A stretch of 64,000 nucleotides of DNA from an uncultured Clostridia bacterium (lineage in GTDB: Bacteria; Bacillota; Clostridia; Saccharofermentanales; Saccharofermentanaceae), in contig CAMHSJ010000003.1 of the NCBI GenBank assembly GCA_946187935.1, positions 56,499-120,498 on the forward strand. The letters are read 5' to 3'. The notes under the pieces were generated by a model, which worked only from the letters and a program-made list of their open reading frames with translations, did not search any database and was not told where the DNA came from. The translations under genes were made by a program, and so were the position numbers. This document shows positions 53,373-62,471 of the stretch, one piece after another. Position 1 is the stretch's first letter. Every line of letters begins with the position of its first letter.

Positions 53373-54203
53373 TTAACCCTTTCTGCTCTTAACAATGAAC
53401 TTGTTAGACTGCTTCTTCTTGTTACGTGTCTTCTTACCGAGAGTAGGAACACCCCAAGGTGTAACAGGGCCCGGAAGACCGATAGGTGACTTACCTTCAC
53501 CACCGCCGTGAGGGTGGTCATTAGGGTTCATTACGACACCTCTTACAGAAGGTCTGACGCCTGCATGTCTTGACTTACCAGCCTTACCGAGCTTAACGTT
53601 CTCGTGCTCGGCATTGCCGATCTCACCGATCATGGCGCGGCAAACGTCTGATACGAGACGGACCTCGCCGGAAGGAAGACGGATCTGTGCATAACCGTTC
53701 TCCTTAGCCATGAGCTGTGCGGAAGCACCTGCTGTCCTTACGAGCTGAGCGCCCTTGCCGGGATTCATCTCAACACAGCAGATAACTGTACCGACCGGGA
53801 TAGCAGAAATAGGAAGAACGTTTCCTGTAAGGATATCTGCAGAAGCGCCGGACTCGACTACGTCACCGACCTTAAGGCCTGCGGGAGCGAGGATGTAGGA
53901 CTTTGAACCGTCTACATACTGGATGAGAGCTAAGTAAGCTGTTCTGTTAGGATCGTACTCGATAGCCTTAACTGTAGCCTTAACGCCTTCCTTATTTCTC
54001 TTCCAGTCAATGATTCTGAGCTTTGTGCGGTTACCGCCACCGATGTGACGGACAGTGATGCGGCCATAAGAGTTACGTCCGCCTGTCTTCTTTCTAGCCT
54101 TAAGAAGACTCTTCTCAGGAGCTTTCTTGGTAAGTACGGAATAATCCGCAACTGCCATCCCTCGAACTGCCGGAGAAGTAGGCTTAAATGTTTTTACTGC
54201 CAT
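53373..54203 (-). CDS. rplB: 50S ribosomal protein L2
   Basis: Peptidyl-transferase-centre-proximal large-subunit protein, 276 residues. [37 protein letters not shown] [14 protein letters not shown], and [18 protein letters not shown] (the conserved histidine loop) are present. Confidence 0.98.
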   Translation of the reverse strand: MAVKTFKPTSPAVRGMAVADYSVLTKKAPEKSLLKARKKTGGRNSYGRITVRHIGGGNRTKLRIIDWKRNKEGVKATVKAIEYDPNRTAYLALIQYVDGSKSYILAPAGLKVGDVVESGASADILTGNVLPISAIPVGTVICCVEMNPGKGAQLVRTAGASAQLMAKENGYAQIRLPSGEVRLVSDVCRAMIGEIGNAEHENVKLGKAGKSRHAGVRPSVRGVVMNPNDHPHGGGEGKSPIGLPGPVTPWGVPTLGKKTRNKKKQSNKFIVKSRKG

Positions 54204-54218
54204 TGTCTAATTCCTCCT

Positions 54219-54572
54219 TTACTGGCCGAAACCGAATTCTTCGATGGATGTCTTGTACTTAGCACCGTTATCGGCAGCCTTGCCACCCTTACCGAGGTAA
54301 GTCTTAGCCTTGCCCTCAGTATCGATAGTAACAACAGCCTTTTTGTAGGAAGCTGTCTTACCAAGCTGGTAACGCTGACGCTTAACCTTACCGTCGAAGT
54401 TAGCGATGTTAACGCTTGTAACCTTAACGCCGAAGAGCTTCTCTACAGCGTCCTTGATCTCTGTCTTGCCTGCCTGGGGAGCAACGATAAATGTGTACTT
54501 GCCCTGGTCGGTGATCATCATTGACTTCTCAGTGATGACAGGCTTAATGATTACGTCATAAGGTGTCTTCAT
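54219..54572 (-). CDS. rplW: 50S ribosomal protein L23
   Basis: Exit-tunnel-rim protein that docks trigger factor and SRP, 117 residues. YDVIIKPVITEKSMMITDQGKYTF and VEKLFGVKVTSVNIANFDGK are typical. The C-terminus (after about residue 95) carries a short Gly/Lys extension. Its start overlaps the rplD stop by 4 nt. Confidence 0.96.
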   Translation of the reverse strand: MKTPYDVIIKPVITEKSMMITDQGKYTFIVAPQAGKTEIKDAVEKLFGVKVTSVNIANFDGKVKRQRYQLGKTASYKKAVVTIDTEGKAKTYLGKGGKAADNGAKYKTSIEEFGFGQ

Positions 54573-55192
54573 GTGTAGACCTCCTCAATCTTTTCTACAG
54601 CTGCCTTTGTAGCAACAAAGCTGTCGTACTTCAGGATATCGAAAACATTGATCGTGTTGACATAAGCTGTCTTAACGTCCTTGATGTTTCTTGCTGAGAG
54701 AACAGCGTTCTTATCTGTCTGCTCGAGAACGATGAGAGAGGAAGCACCTGCTCCGATGTCCTTGAGAGCCTTAGCTACTGTAGCTGTCTTGATCTGATCA
54801 AGATTCAGATCCTCTAAAACGATCATCTTGGAATCAGCAACCTTGGAAGAGAGAGCAGACTTAAGAGCAAGCCTCTTGACCTTCTTAGGAACTGTGTATG
54901 TGAATGATCTGGGGTTGGGTCCGAAGATTACGCCGCCGCCAACATACTGAGCGGAACGTGTGGAACCATGTCTTGCACGACCTGTTCCCTTCTGTCTGTA
55001 GGGGCGCTTGCCGCCGCCTGATACTTCGGATCTTGTCTTTGTCTTCTGTGTGCCCTGACGACGGTTAGCGAGCTGGTTTCTTACAACGATGGACATTGCA
55101 TCCTGATTAGGCTCAATGCCAAAGATCTCGTCATTAAGCTCCATCGAACCCGTAACGGCACCGCTGAGATTTTTAATATCAATTTTAGCCAT
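54569..55192 (-). CDS. rplD: 50S ribosomal protein L4
   Basis: Exit-tunnel constriction protein, 207 residues. The long loop SGGGKRPYRQKGTGRARHGS is the tunnel tip, and the globular part has KSALSSKVADSKMIVLEDL. Extraribosomal L4 regulates the S10 leader in gammaproteobacteria; whether it acts on the leader at 56286-56575 here is unknown. Confidence 0.97.
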   Translation of the reverse strand: MAKIDIKNLSGAVTGSMELNDEIFGIEPNQDAMSIVVRNQLANRRQGTQKTKTRSEVSGGGKRPYRQKGTGRARHGSTRSAQYVGGGVIFGPNPRSFTYTVPKKVKRLALKSALSSKVADSKMIVLEDLNLDQIKTATVAKALKDIGAGASSLIVLEQTDKNAVLSARNIKDVKTAYVNTINVFDILKYDSFVATKAAVEKIEEVYT

Positions 55193-55208
55193 TATTCAAG
55201 TCCTCCGC

Positions 55209-55841
55209 TTATTTAACCGACTTAACGGTGTTGCTTACTGTGACAACGCCGCCCTTAGGGCCCGGAACTGCTCCTCTTAATACGAGGATTCCTCTCTCGC
55301 CGTCAACCATAACTACGCTTAAGTTCTGAACTGTGCAGTTAACTGCGCCCATATGTCCAGGCATCTTCTTGCCGGGAACGACTCTACCCGGTGTGGAAGT
55401 AGCGCCCATGGAACCGACTCTTCTGTGATACATGGAGCCGTGACCTGAAGGACCACCCTTCTGACCGTGACGCTTGATGTTGCCCTGGAAGCCCTTACCC
55501 TTGGAAACGCCGGATACGTCAACATGATCACCAACTGCGAACATGTCTGATACCTTGATCTCCTGGCCAAGTGCATACTCCTCGTCGGGAGTGAACTCGC
55601 GGATATATCTCTTTACCTCAACGTCAGCCTTCTTGAACTGACCCTTGTCCGGCTTATTCACGAGCTTCTCGCGAATAGAACCTGATGCGACCTTGCAGGC
55701 TTTGTAGCCATCGGTCTCTACCGTCTTGTTCTGGAGCACGTACATGGGCTCGCAAGCAATAACGGTTGCCGGGATCACATTACCGTTCTCATCGAACAGC
55801 TGTGTCATGCCGGCTTTTTTGCCAATGATGAATTTGCTCAT
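55209..55841 (-). CDS. rplC: 50S ribosomal protein L3
   Basis: Early-assembly large-subunit protein, 210 residues. FIIGKKAGMTQLFDENGNVIPATVI at the N-terminus and GFQGNIKRHGQKGGPSGHGSMYHRRVGSMG are canonical. The ATG at 55841 is chosen because GGAGGAAAA lies 4 nt upstream; the frame stays open 39 codons further, but those codons are unlike L3. The 129-nt gap to rpsJ contains no gene. Confidence 0.96.
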   Translation of the reverse strand: MSKFIIGKKAGMTQLFDENGNVIPATVIACEPMYVLQNKTVETDGYKACKVASGSIREKLVNKPDKGQFKKADVEVKRYIREFTPDEEYALGQEIKVSDMFAVGDHVDVSGVSKGKGFQGNIKRHGQKGGPSGHGSMYHRRVGSMGATSTPGRVVPGKKMPGHMGAVNCTVQNLSVVMVDGERGILVLRGAVPGPKGGVVTVSNTVKSVK

Positions 55842-55970
55842 TCTTTTTTCCTCCTGTTTTTGGTTATTGGTTCGCCCTTTGGTTTCGGCGGCGAACATGA
55901 CCGCAAGGCTTCGGTATTGGCATCCTCTGCCTTGCATATGCCCCGCAGGCACTATCAAAGTAATTTATTA

Positions 55971-56285
55971 TTAGACCTTAACTTCAATAGAAACGCCTGC
56001 AGGTAAATCAAGCTTGCCTACATTGTCCATTGTCTGTGCAGACGGAGTGTAGACATCGATGATCCTCTTGTGTGTTCTCTGCTCAAACTGCTCACGTGAA
56101 TCCTTGTTTACGTGGGGTGAACGAAGGATAGTGATGATCTCCTTCTCTGTAGGAAGGGGGATCGGACCCGAGAAGCTCGCACCATCTCTTGAGAGTGCAT
56201 CGACGATGAGCTTAGCGCTGTCGTCTAAGAGCTTGTGGTCGTAAGCCTTGAGCTTGATTCTGATCATGTTTGACTTCTTTGCCAT
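55971..56285 (-). CDS. rpsJ: 30S ribosomal protein S10
   Basis: Head protein of the 30S subunit that also serves as NusE in antitermination, 104 residues. [31 protein letters not shown] and [20 protein letters not shown] are family motifs. First gene of the S10 operon, preceded by AAAGGAGAAAG and a long structured leader. Confidence 0.97.
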   Translation of the reverse strand: MAKKSNMIRIKLKAYDHKLLDDSAKLIVDALSRDGASFSGPIPLPTEKEIITILRSPHVNKDSREQFEQRTHKRIIDVYTPSAQTMDNVGKLDLPAGVSIEVKV

Positions 56286-56575
56286 TTTCTTTCTCCTTTA
56301 AGCTGTATTTTGTCTCAACCTTGGCGGGCGTATCTTTGTGTTTCATTCAAAAACCCAGTTGACCAGTTACTGTTATAAACAGCACTTTGGGGCTCCGGGC
56401 AAGTGTCTATGTAACACAAGCTTCGTCTGTTAAAGTTCAGACAATCGCAGGAAATCTTTGTTCCTGCCTGGCTCCTCCTGAGTTACCCGCCTCCTGGCCA
56501 AGCTTTAGGCCGGGGCGGCAATCTCCTGATTCATTGCCTTTGCACGCCAAATCGGCTCGCCAACACAGCGTGCAA
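56286..56575 (-). promoter_or_regulatory. long structured leader of the S10 operon
   Basis: The ~290 nt between the promoter and rpsJ hold no gene but several inverted repeats: a bulged GC-rich hairpin (56487-56518, arms CCGCC-T-CC-T-GGCC and GGCC-GG-GGCGG), GGCAAT...ATTGCC (56517-56538) sharing two bases with it, GCAGGAA...TTCCTGC (56447-56467) and GTCTG...CAGAC (56425-56442). This looks like an autoregulatory ribosomal-protein leader. The effector is not identifiable from the sequence. Confidence 0.6.
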
Positions 56576-56580
56576 GAGAG

Positions 56581-56609
56581 ATTTTACTATCCGTTTTTGG
56601 ATTTTGCAA
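56581..56609 (-). promoter_or_regulatory. promoter of the S10-spc operon
   Basis: Minus-strand TTGCAA (plus 56604-56609), a 17-nt spacer and TAAAAT (56581-56586). It lies about 300 nt before rpsJ and directly after the 3' end of the small membrane protein gene. Confidence 0.75.
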
Positions 56610-56654
56610 GTACTTTTTTTATTTCCCGCAAATCTTGTGCATAAAAGCACAAGA

Positions 56655-57071
56655 TCAATAACTCCGGTTCTTCATTTTCCAGTCCTGCCACCTTTTTCCG
56701 TCCCTTATCCTCTCGGACAGGTAGATCATGTTGGAAAGCCTGGCAGCTTTGGTAAATGCTCTTCGTTCGAAAAGCTTCGCTATGGTTATCCAGCCGGACA
56801 TAAGGATAACAATAGATATAAAGATGATCATTATTATAAGATGTGTATAGTTATAAACGTTATATCCGCTTTCATATAACCCAATATCAGTTGTCACATA
56901 TTCTCCTGAATCGTAGAACAGGATCAGGAATATGGAAGCTGCGATCATAGATACAATACCCGTAACAACGGCAAAGATCAGTTTCTTCTTTCCAAATCTG
57001 AAAAGACCCGGGATCTTCTCAAATTCCTCGTTATAAAGGTAATTGAAATTCTCATCATTATGAAGGCCCAT
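56655..57071 (-). CDS. small two-helix membrane protein of unknown function
   Basis: 138 residues, not recognised. An acidic, aromatic N-terminus (NDENFNYLYNEEFEKIPGLF) is followed by a transmembrane helix (LIFAVVTGIVSMIAASIFLILF), a short extracytoplasmic loop rich in Tyr and Gly, a second helix (LIIMIIFISIVILMSGWI) and a basic cytoplasmic tail (RRAFTKAARLSNMIYLSERIRDGKRWQDW). Both termini are predicted inside. It follows hslO by 11 nt and is likely co-transcribed with it. Confidence 0.7.
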   Translation of the reverse strand: MGLHNDENFNYLYNEEFEKIPGLFRFGKKKLIFAVVTGIVSMIAASIFLILFYDSGEYVTTDIGLYESGYNVYNYTHLIIMIIFISIVILMSGWITIAKLFERRAFTKAARLSNMIYLSERIRDGKRWQDWKMKNRSY

Positions 57072-57082
57072 CTGATCCTGCC

Positions 57083-58000
57083 TTAACAGTTCCTGATGAG
57101 TTCTTTTATATCTTCCGTAGTAAAGTGATAGCTCTTATTGCAGAAATGGCACTGTGTATCTATGCCCTTCTCGTCTGAGGCAAGCTCCGTAAGTTCTTTT
57201 TTGCCCAGAGCAATAAGACCTTCGCTCATCCTGTACTTACTGCATGTGCACTCGAAGGAAACAGGACTGCCTGACAGATACTTAAGATCGGGATCTCCCA
57301 TGAACAGATCGAGTATCTTGGCGGGAGTAAAACCTTCAGAGAGGAGAAAGGATATCTCAGGGAAATCCTTAGCCCTTGCCTCGAGATAATCTATCTCGTT
57401 ATCCCCCGCGCCCGGCAAAAGCTGGATCATGAGCCCGCCGCTGTGAGTGACTTCGCCGTTTTCTATAAGGACTCCCAGGGAAACGATCGAAGGAGTCTGC
57501 TCTGATTTTGCAAGATAATATGTGAAGTCTTCGGCGATCTCGCCTGAAATCAGCTGGGTTGAACCGACATAGGGCTCCTTAAGACCGAGGTCTCTTATTA
57601 CAGTAAGAGTTCCCTCGCCCACCGCCGCGCTGACGTTGATCTTGCCCGGTCTGTAGTATTCCGTGGGGATATTGTTTTCTATGGGATATGCCCTTACCTT
57701 GAAGCCGAAATCCGCAACACAGGTAATGCCCTTAAGAGGGCCCTGACATTTGAGGATCGTGGTCTGCTTGTCCGTGGGTCGCTTCATAGATTCTGATATT
57801 AGAAGAGATCCCGTAATGAACCTGCCTAATGCTGCAGAGGCGGCAGATGAGGTCTCATGGATCCTGCAAAGTTCAGCCGCCGACTTAGTCGTGTTTATCG
57901 CGATGCACTTAACGAGGCCGCCTAAGCCTTCAGCTATAACGATATGGTCCAGGGTATCGTCTTCCGGAATGCCGGGTACGTAATAAGGATTCTCGTTCAT
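57083..58000 (-). CDS. hslO: redox-regulated molecular chaperone Hsp33
   Basis: Oxidative-stress holdase activated by disulfide formation and zinc release. 305 residues. The N-terminal substrate-binding fold includes AALGRFITGSLLISESMK and GPLKGITCVADFGFKVRAY. The C-terminal zinc centre has CTCSKYRM and QCHFCNKSY, i.e. CxC ... CxxC. GGAATG precedes the start. It sits 1 nt after the methyltransferase gene. Confidence 0.95.
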   Translation of the reverse strand: MNENPYYVPGIPEDDTLDHIVIAEGLGGLVKCIAINTTKSAAELCRIHETSSAASAALGRFITGSLLISESMKRPTDKQTTILKCQGPLKGITCVADFGFKVRAYPIENNIPTEYYRPGKINVSAAVGEGTLTVIRDLGLKEPYVGSTQLISGEIAEDFTYYLAKSEQTPSIVSLGVLIENGEVTHSGGLMIQLLPGAGDNEIDYLEARAKDFPEISFLLSEGFTPAKILDLFMGDPDLKYLSGSPVSFECTCSKYRMSEGLIALGKKELTELASDEKGIDTQCHFCNKSYHFTTEDIKELIRNC

Positions 58001-58001
58001 A

Positions 58002-58727
58002 TCATTCCTTTATAAATACCATAAATACACGTTCTTCATCTTCTGACAGCGTGGAAGCGAGCTTAAGACCGCTCTTAGCGCCCATCTTCTCTATCAGATC
58101 CAACGCATAGAACCTCTCTACAAGGTCTCCGTCAGCTCTGTCGTACGCGCCGTCACCTCTTAGGGTAAAGAAAGTAAGCTCAGCCGTATTGATCTTAGTG
58201 TCCTTATCGTACCTGTTCTGCCAGAGGAGAGTAAAGTCCTCATAGTCTTCGTAGAAGATGTTATCTCCGAGGGTCTCTTCCAGGTGCTTTTCGGTGATCA
58301 CGTCAAAGATAAAGAGACCTCCGGCATTAAGGTTTTCCGAGACCTTATCAAAGACCCTTTGAAGTACTTCCGGCTCCATGATGTGATCTAAAGTGTCCAG
58401 AAGAGAAAGAAAACAGTCCGTATTCTCCGGCAGTTCAAAATCAGTGATGTCCTGAAGGCTCCAGATGATCCTTCCTTCGGGATCCTTGGAAGAAGCTTCA
58501 ACCAGCATGCCTTCGGCAGAATCTATGCCCGTGATCTGATAGCCCTTGTCAGCAAGGAGAATATCAACGCTTCCCGTACCGCATCCTAAATCCGTGATGC
58601 TGTTTACTGATATCTTTCCATGCTTTTTGATAAGGGAGTCCAGAAGGTCAGCCCAGTGATGAGTGTCCATGTCGCTTTGCATCTCATCGTAATGCCAAGC
58701 CAGTACATCGTAAAAGTTATATTCCAT
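58002..58727 (-). CDS. class I SAM-dependent methyltransferase
   Basis: A 241-residue Rossmann-fold methyltransferase of unknown substrate. Motif I TDLGCGTGSVDILLADKG, the acidic strand-2 end GIDSAEGMLVEAS and motif IV-like DCFLSLLDTLDHIMEPE are clear. The C-terminal half (EDFTLLWQNRYDKDTKINTAELTFF) resembles YqeM-type small-molecule methyltransferases. It is tightly packed with hslO (1 nt) and the M23 peptidase gene (1 nt). Confidence 0.85.
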   Translation of the reverse strand: MEYNFYDVLAWHYDEMQSDMDTHHWADLLDSLIKKHGKISVNSITDLGCGTGSVDILLADKGYQITGIDSAEGMLVEASSKDPEGRIIWSLQDITDFELPENTDCFLSLLDTLDHIMEPEVLQRVFDKVSENLNAGGLFIFDVITEKHLEETLGDNIFYEDYEDFTLLWQNRYDKDTKINTAELTFFTLRGDGAYDRADGDLVERFYALDLIEKMGAKSGLKLASTLSEDEERVFMVFIKE

Positions 58728-58728
58728 A

Positions 58729-60180
58729 TTAAGGCAGGTAATCCAAAGGATCGTAGCGTGTGCCGTTGACCCTTACTTCGAAATGAAGATGAGCTCCGGT
58801 GGATGTTCCGGTGCTGCCCATCTCGCCTATCGTCTGTCCTGCAGATACCGTATCGCCTACATGGACAGTGATATCCCTGGCGTGTCCGTAAAGAGTCGTA
58901 ACTCCGTTGCCGTGATCGATTATGCAGTAGTTGCCGTAACCTGATCCTCCGGTATTGCGTCCTTCAACCGGTTCAGATACGGAAATGACAGTACCTGAAG
59001 CGGCAGCCATAAGAGTTGCTCCGTATCCGCCTCCGATATCGATGCCAGTGTGAAGCTTCCATGTTCCATACACAGGATGCCATCTGTATCCGAAATAGGA
59101 GGTAACGCTCCTGCCGTTAGTCGGCCAGACGAATGAGACGTTTACACTTGGAGATGCGGGGAGCGAAGGCGCTCCGTTCGAAGCAGGCGCCGGGGTAGGC
59201 GTTGCTGTGGCAGCCGGGGCGGAACCGCTGCCGGAAGACTGAGTGGGGTCAGTAGAACCCGTGCCTCCTGATGACGTGGCAGCCGCTGTCGTTGCCTGAG
59301 TCTGGGGCACGGGAGTCGGCGTGGCATGCTCGGCAGCATACTGGTCCTGAAGCGCCCTTACCTGATCGTCCATGCTGTCGGCATATGCCAGGAGCGAATC
59401 CTCCTGCATCTGCCAGGATGACAGTCTGGTCGAGACATCAGACAACGTATCTTCCGTTGTCTTTATGAGTTCTGCGAGTTCATCAAGCTGACGCTGCTTC
59501 TCATCAGCTATATCCTGCATGTCCTGAGCTTCCTGGAGCTTTATCTCTTTCTGGAGGGCTGCATCGTCTAATGCTATCTGCATCTGGTCGATCGCCTGGA
59601 CATCTGAATCAGCTATGAGCGTTATTATCTCCATGTTGGTAAAGAAACCTGCCAGGTTATCTGATTCGAGCAAGACCTCGAGAGTCGACTTGTTCTGGTA
59701 TTCGAACATGACAGACACCCTCTCCTGGAAAAGGAGTTCCTGCTGTGCAAGATTCTCTTCTGCCTGGATATACTCATCGAGGGCCTGGGCCTTTGCCTCC
59801 AGAGCTGCCTCGAGCTGTGCCGCGATCAGTTCGTACTGCGCCTTCTGGGCTTCGTTGGCCTCGTTGAGATCTGCGAGCTCGCCTGATAATCTGTTTCTCT
59901 GAGACCTTAACTGATCTACCATCTCAGATGCATGCTGAGCCTGAGATCTTGCATTGTCCCTGTCCTGCCTTGCCTGATCTAAATCGCTCTGTGATACCTC
60001 ACGAAGGACGATTGAGCCTGTTGTCATGCCGCCTGCGATTATCGGTCTGGTCAACAGGAACATTATCCCAAACAGGATTAGAGCTATGACAAGAGCTGCA
60101 AGGCCGGGCTTAAGGAACTTCTTATAAGCCTCGTCTTCCTTGCGGTAAACCTCTTCAAGATACTTCTTATACTCTGACAT
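58729..60180 (-). CDS. FtsEX-associated coiled-coil M23 peptidoglycan hydrolase (PcsB/EnvC-like)
   Basis: A 483-residue wall hydrolase or hydrolase activator. One N-terminal transmembrane helix (AALVIALILFGIMFLLT) is followed by a long coiled coil (about 60-285, Gln/Glu/Ala/Leu-rich), a Pro/Thr/Ala/Gly linker (~290-340) and a LytM/M23 domain. The zinc motifs are WKLHTGIDIGG (HxxxD), TLYGHARD and HLHFEVRVNG, so the domain looks catalytically intact, unlike EnvC. The gene overlaps ftsX by 14 nt and belongs to the ftsE-ftsX-hydrolase operon, matching the known partnership in which FtsEX gates the coiled-coil protein during division. The start has GTGAGGAAAT. Confidence 0.92.
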   Translation of the reverse strand: MSEYKKYLEEVYRKEDEAYKKFLKPGLAALVIALILFGIMFLLTRPIIAGGMTTGSIVLREVSQSDLDQARQDRDNARSQAQHASEMVDQLRSQRNRLSGELADLNEANEAQKAQYELIAAQLEAALEAKAQALDEYIQAEENLAQQELLFQERVSVMFEYQNKSTLEVLLESDNLAGFFTNMEIITLIADSDVQAIDQMQIALDDAALQKEIKLQEAQDMQDIADEKQRQLDELAELIKTTEDTLSDVSTRLSSWQMQEDSLLAYADSMDDQVRALQDQYAAEHATPTPVPQTQATTAAATSSGGTGSTDPTQSSGSGSAPAATATPTPAPASNGAPSLPASPSVNVSFVWPTNGRSVTSYFGYRWHPVYGTWKLHTGIDIGGGYGATLMAAASGTVISVSEPVEGRNTGGSGYGNYCIIDHGNGVTTLYGHARDITVHVGDTVSAGQTIGEMGSTGTSTGAHLHFEVRVNGTRYDPLDYLP

Positions 60181-61063
60181 ATTTCCTCACCGATATTCCG
60201 GATCCGACAGATCCGATGATGACTCCCATGAGGAGCAGGATGATAAGCTCATACCACATGAAGCTCCTTGCAGGGATCAGCGCATAGAAAGAAGACTGCG
60301 ATATCTGCTCCATCGTGTTGTGCCAGACCTGACGGTAGATCAGAACGGTCATAATCCATGCACACAGCGCACTTATGACTCCGACTATGGCGCCCTCGGT
60401 TATATATGGCAGCCTGATATAGTTATTGGTAGCGCCTACGAACTTCATGATCTCGATCTCGTTTGCTCTTGAATATACCGAAATCCTTACCATGTTGGAT
60501 ATGATAAATAAAGATATCAGGAACAGTACCGCAAATGCAGCAAGCGTGGTGATGTTTACGATCCTGCTGGCCTTGGTAAGGAAGTTCATTACCCTGCTCT
60601 CCTGCGAGACCTTGGATATACCGTCGTAGGTTGAGATCTTTTCGCATGTGCTCTGAGCAAGCGAAGGATCGGACAGCCTTATGCTGAACGTGTAAGGCAG
60701 GTACATATTGTAATCGAAATCGTCTAAGAGCGAAGCGGAGGTTCCCAGGTTAGCCTTGAAGTCATTGTAGTTCTCAACAGGTGACTTCTTGGTATATTCG
60801 ATGACCGCGGGATCGTTTGCAAGATTCTGCTCAACTATTGCCAGCTGCTCTTCTGTGCACTGCAGCTTCATGTATATCTCGATGGGCGGTTTCTGTGACA
60901 GCTTGGTCATGATGGCTCTCGCATTTACCGAGAAAATAAAGAACACGCCCATGATTATCAGCATCAACAGGATGGTCGTGATCGATGCAACGGTAACAAG
61001 AGGGTGCCTGATGATGCCCCTGATACCTTCTCTTACTGAATTAAAAAAGGCTCTAACACTCAT
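60167..61063 (-). CDS. ftsX: cell-division ABC transporter-like permease FtsX
   Basis: Membrane subunit of FtsEX, which transmits ATP hydrolysis to the wall hydrolase. 298 residues with four helices: one near 20-45, then an extracytoplasmic domain (LSQKPPIEIYMKLQCTEEQL, KSPVENYNDFKANLG), then three helices after ~170 (LAAFAVLFLISLFIISNMV, GAIVGVISALCAWIMTVLI, LIILLLMGVIIGSVGSGISV). The NEIEIMKFVGATNNYIRLPY motif is the FtsX signature that contacts FtsE. ATG overlaps the ftsE stop (ATGA). Confidence 0.96.
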   Translation of the reverse strand: MSVRAFFNSVREGIRGIIRHPLVTVASITTILLMLIIMGVFFIFSVNARAIMTKLSQKPPIEIYMKLQCTEEQLAIVEQNLANDPAVIEYTKKSPVENYNDFKANLGTSASLLDDFDYNMYLPYTFSIRLSDPSLAQSTCEKISTYDGISKVSQESRVMNFLTKASRIVNITTLAAFAVLFLISLFIISNMVRISVYSRANEIEIMKFVGATNNYIRLPYITEGAIVGVISALCAWIMTVLIYRQVWHNTMEQISQSSFYALIPARSFMWYELIILLLMGVIIGSVGSGISVRKYVRV

Positions 61064-62463
61064 CAGTCATCATCCTCCGGTATGAAATCCGGATCAAAGC
61101 CGTCTCCGGCTTCTTCGGACTTTTTCTTCTGTTTCTCGAGCTTGGCAAGGCGCTTTGCTTCTTTCTTAGCTTCCTTCTCGAGCCTTCTGGCTTCCTTGCG
61201 GCTGACCGGCTGGGGCTGAGGCTGTTCCTCAAAAGACTCTTCAGGAGCTTCGCTGGTTTCAGGCAGGAGCTCGCCATCTCCGAAAACGATCCCTGAAACC
61301 TCAGGAACCGCAGCTTCATCAGAAGGTTCTTCGGTTACTTCTTCAGCTGACGTCTCTTCCGCCTCGGGTTCTATGGCTTCTTCGTAAGGCTCCTGAGGAA
61401 GCATTTCTTCCTCAGTAAGTGTTTCGTGGGCAGGTTCTTCCAAAGGAACTTCCCTTTCAGGTGCCGTCTGGGCTTCCAGCGAAGCTGCCTCTTCCTCTGT
61501 GAGGTTGAACTCGATTATCTCAGGCTGAGTTTCAGCAGGCTTTTCTTCCTCTTTAAACTCAGTGAACTCACTTATGCTCTCTTCCTCAAATGCGACCTCT
61601 TCATCATCAAAAGCTACGGGAGCAGGCGCAATGGCAGATTCGGGTTCGCTGTCGCCAAATGAGAGTCCGGCTTCTTCGTGAGCCTCGCTGTAGTCCATGT
61701 CATCTCCGAATGAAGGAGCTCCTGCGGGAGCTTGTATCGGAGCGGGAATATGGCTTACTTCTGTTTCATCCTTACTGTAGCCGCTGCTCTTCTCGTCTCT
61801 TGCGATAAGTCCGTTCTCGATCTCGATTACCCTCTGCTTCATGCGGTCAACGAGGTTGCTGTCATGAGTGCAGATAATTACCGTGGTCTTGTTTCCTGCC
61901 ATGCCGTTTCTGTTGATCTCCAAGAGCATGGCCATGATGTTCTCTGATGTGTCAGGATCAAGGTTGCCCGTAGGCTCGTCCGCAACTATGAGCTTGGGGT
62001 TGTTTACCATGGCCCTTGCTATGGCAACTCTCTGCTGCTCGCCGCCGGAGAGTTCCTGTGGATATGCATTAGCCTTATCCTTAAGACCAACCGCGGAAAG
62101 ACATACGCTTACCGTGTTATTGAGGCTCTTCTTAGGAACACCTATGATCTCGCCTGCGAAAGCGACGTTCTCAGCGACCGTCTTGGTCTCTATAAGCCTG
62201 AAATCCTGGTAGATCATGCCTATCTGACGCCTTAAGACCGGTATCAGAGCTCGGCTCATGTCCGAGATATTAAAGCCGTCTATCTCGACGACTCCCTCGG
62301 TCGGGACTTCTTCACAAGTTATGCATTTCAGCAGCGTGGATTTTCCGGATCCGGACTTGCCGATAACGAAGACAAATTCTCCGTCATCGATCGTAAAGTT
62401 TATACCCTTAAGAGCTTCGACACCGGATCTGTATGTCTTCTTAACGTCTTTGAACTCAATCAC
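61063..62463 (-). CDS. ftsE: cell-division ATPase FtsE with a ~240-residue acidic C-terminal tail
   Basis: Residues 1-~225 form a complete FtsE ATPase: Walker A GKSGSGKST (35-43), Q-loop MIYQDFRL, signature LSGGEQQRVAIARAM, Walker B LIVADEPTGNLD and the ICTHDSNL H-loop. Typical FtsE ends at about 228 residues, but this protein continues to 466 with a Glu/Pro/Ala-rich, low-complexity tail ending in a strongly basic stretch (RKEARRLEKEAKKEAKRLAK) and an acidic end. The tail is probably disordered and cytoplasmic. It may bind other divisome parts. Overlaps ftsX, and lies 9 nt after the PucR-type gene. Confidence 0.95.
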   Translation of the reverse strand: MIEFKDVKKTYRSGVEALKGINFTIDDGEFVFVIGKSGSGKSTLLKCITCEEVPTEGVVEIDGFNISDMSRALIPVLRRQIGMIYQDFRLIETKTVAENVAFAGEIIGVPKKSLNNTVSVCLSAVGLKDKANAYPQELSGGEQQRVAIARAMVNNPKLIVADEPTGNLDPDTSENIMAMLLEINRNGMAGNKTTVIICTHDSNLVDRMKQRVIEIENGLIARDEKSSGYSKDETEVSHIPAPIQAPAGAPSFGDDMDYSEAHEEAGLSFGDSEPESAIAPAPVAFDDEEVAFEEESISEFTEFKEEEKPAETQPEIIEFNLTEEEAASLEAQTAPEREVPLEEPAHETLTEEEMLPQEPYEEAIEPEAEETSAEEVTEEPSDEAAVPEVSGIVFGDGELLPETSEAPEESFEEQPQPQPVSRKEARRLEKEAKKEAKRLAKLEKQKKKSEEAGDGFDPDFIPEDDD

Positions 62464-62471
62464 TTATCAGA

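Noticed and set aside
55842..55958. Longer rplC starting at 55958
   Set aside because: The extra 39 residues are unlike L3 and the ATG at 55841 has a strong ribosome-binding site and the canonical L3 N-terminus.
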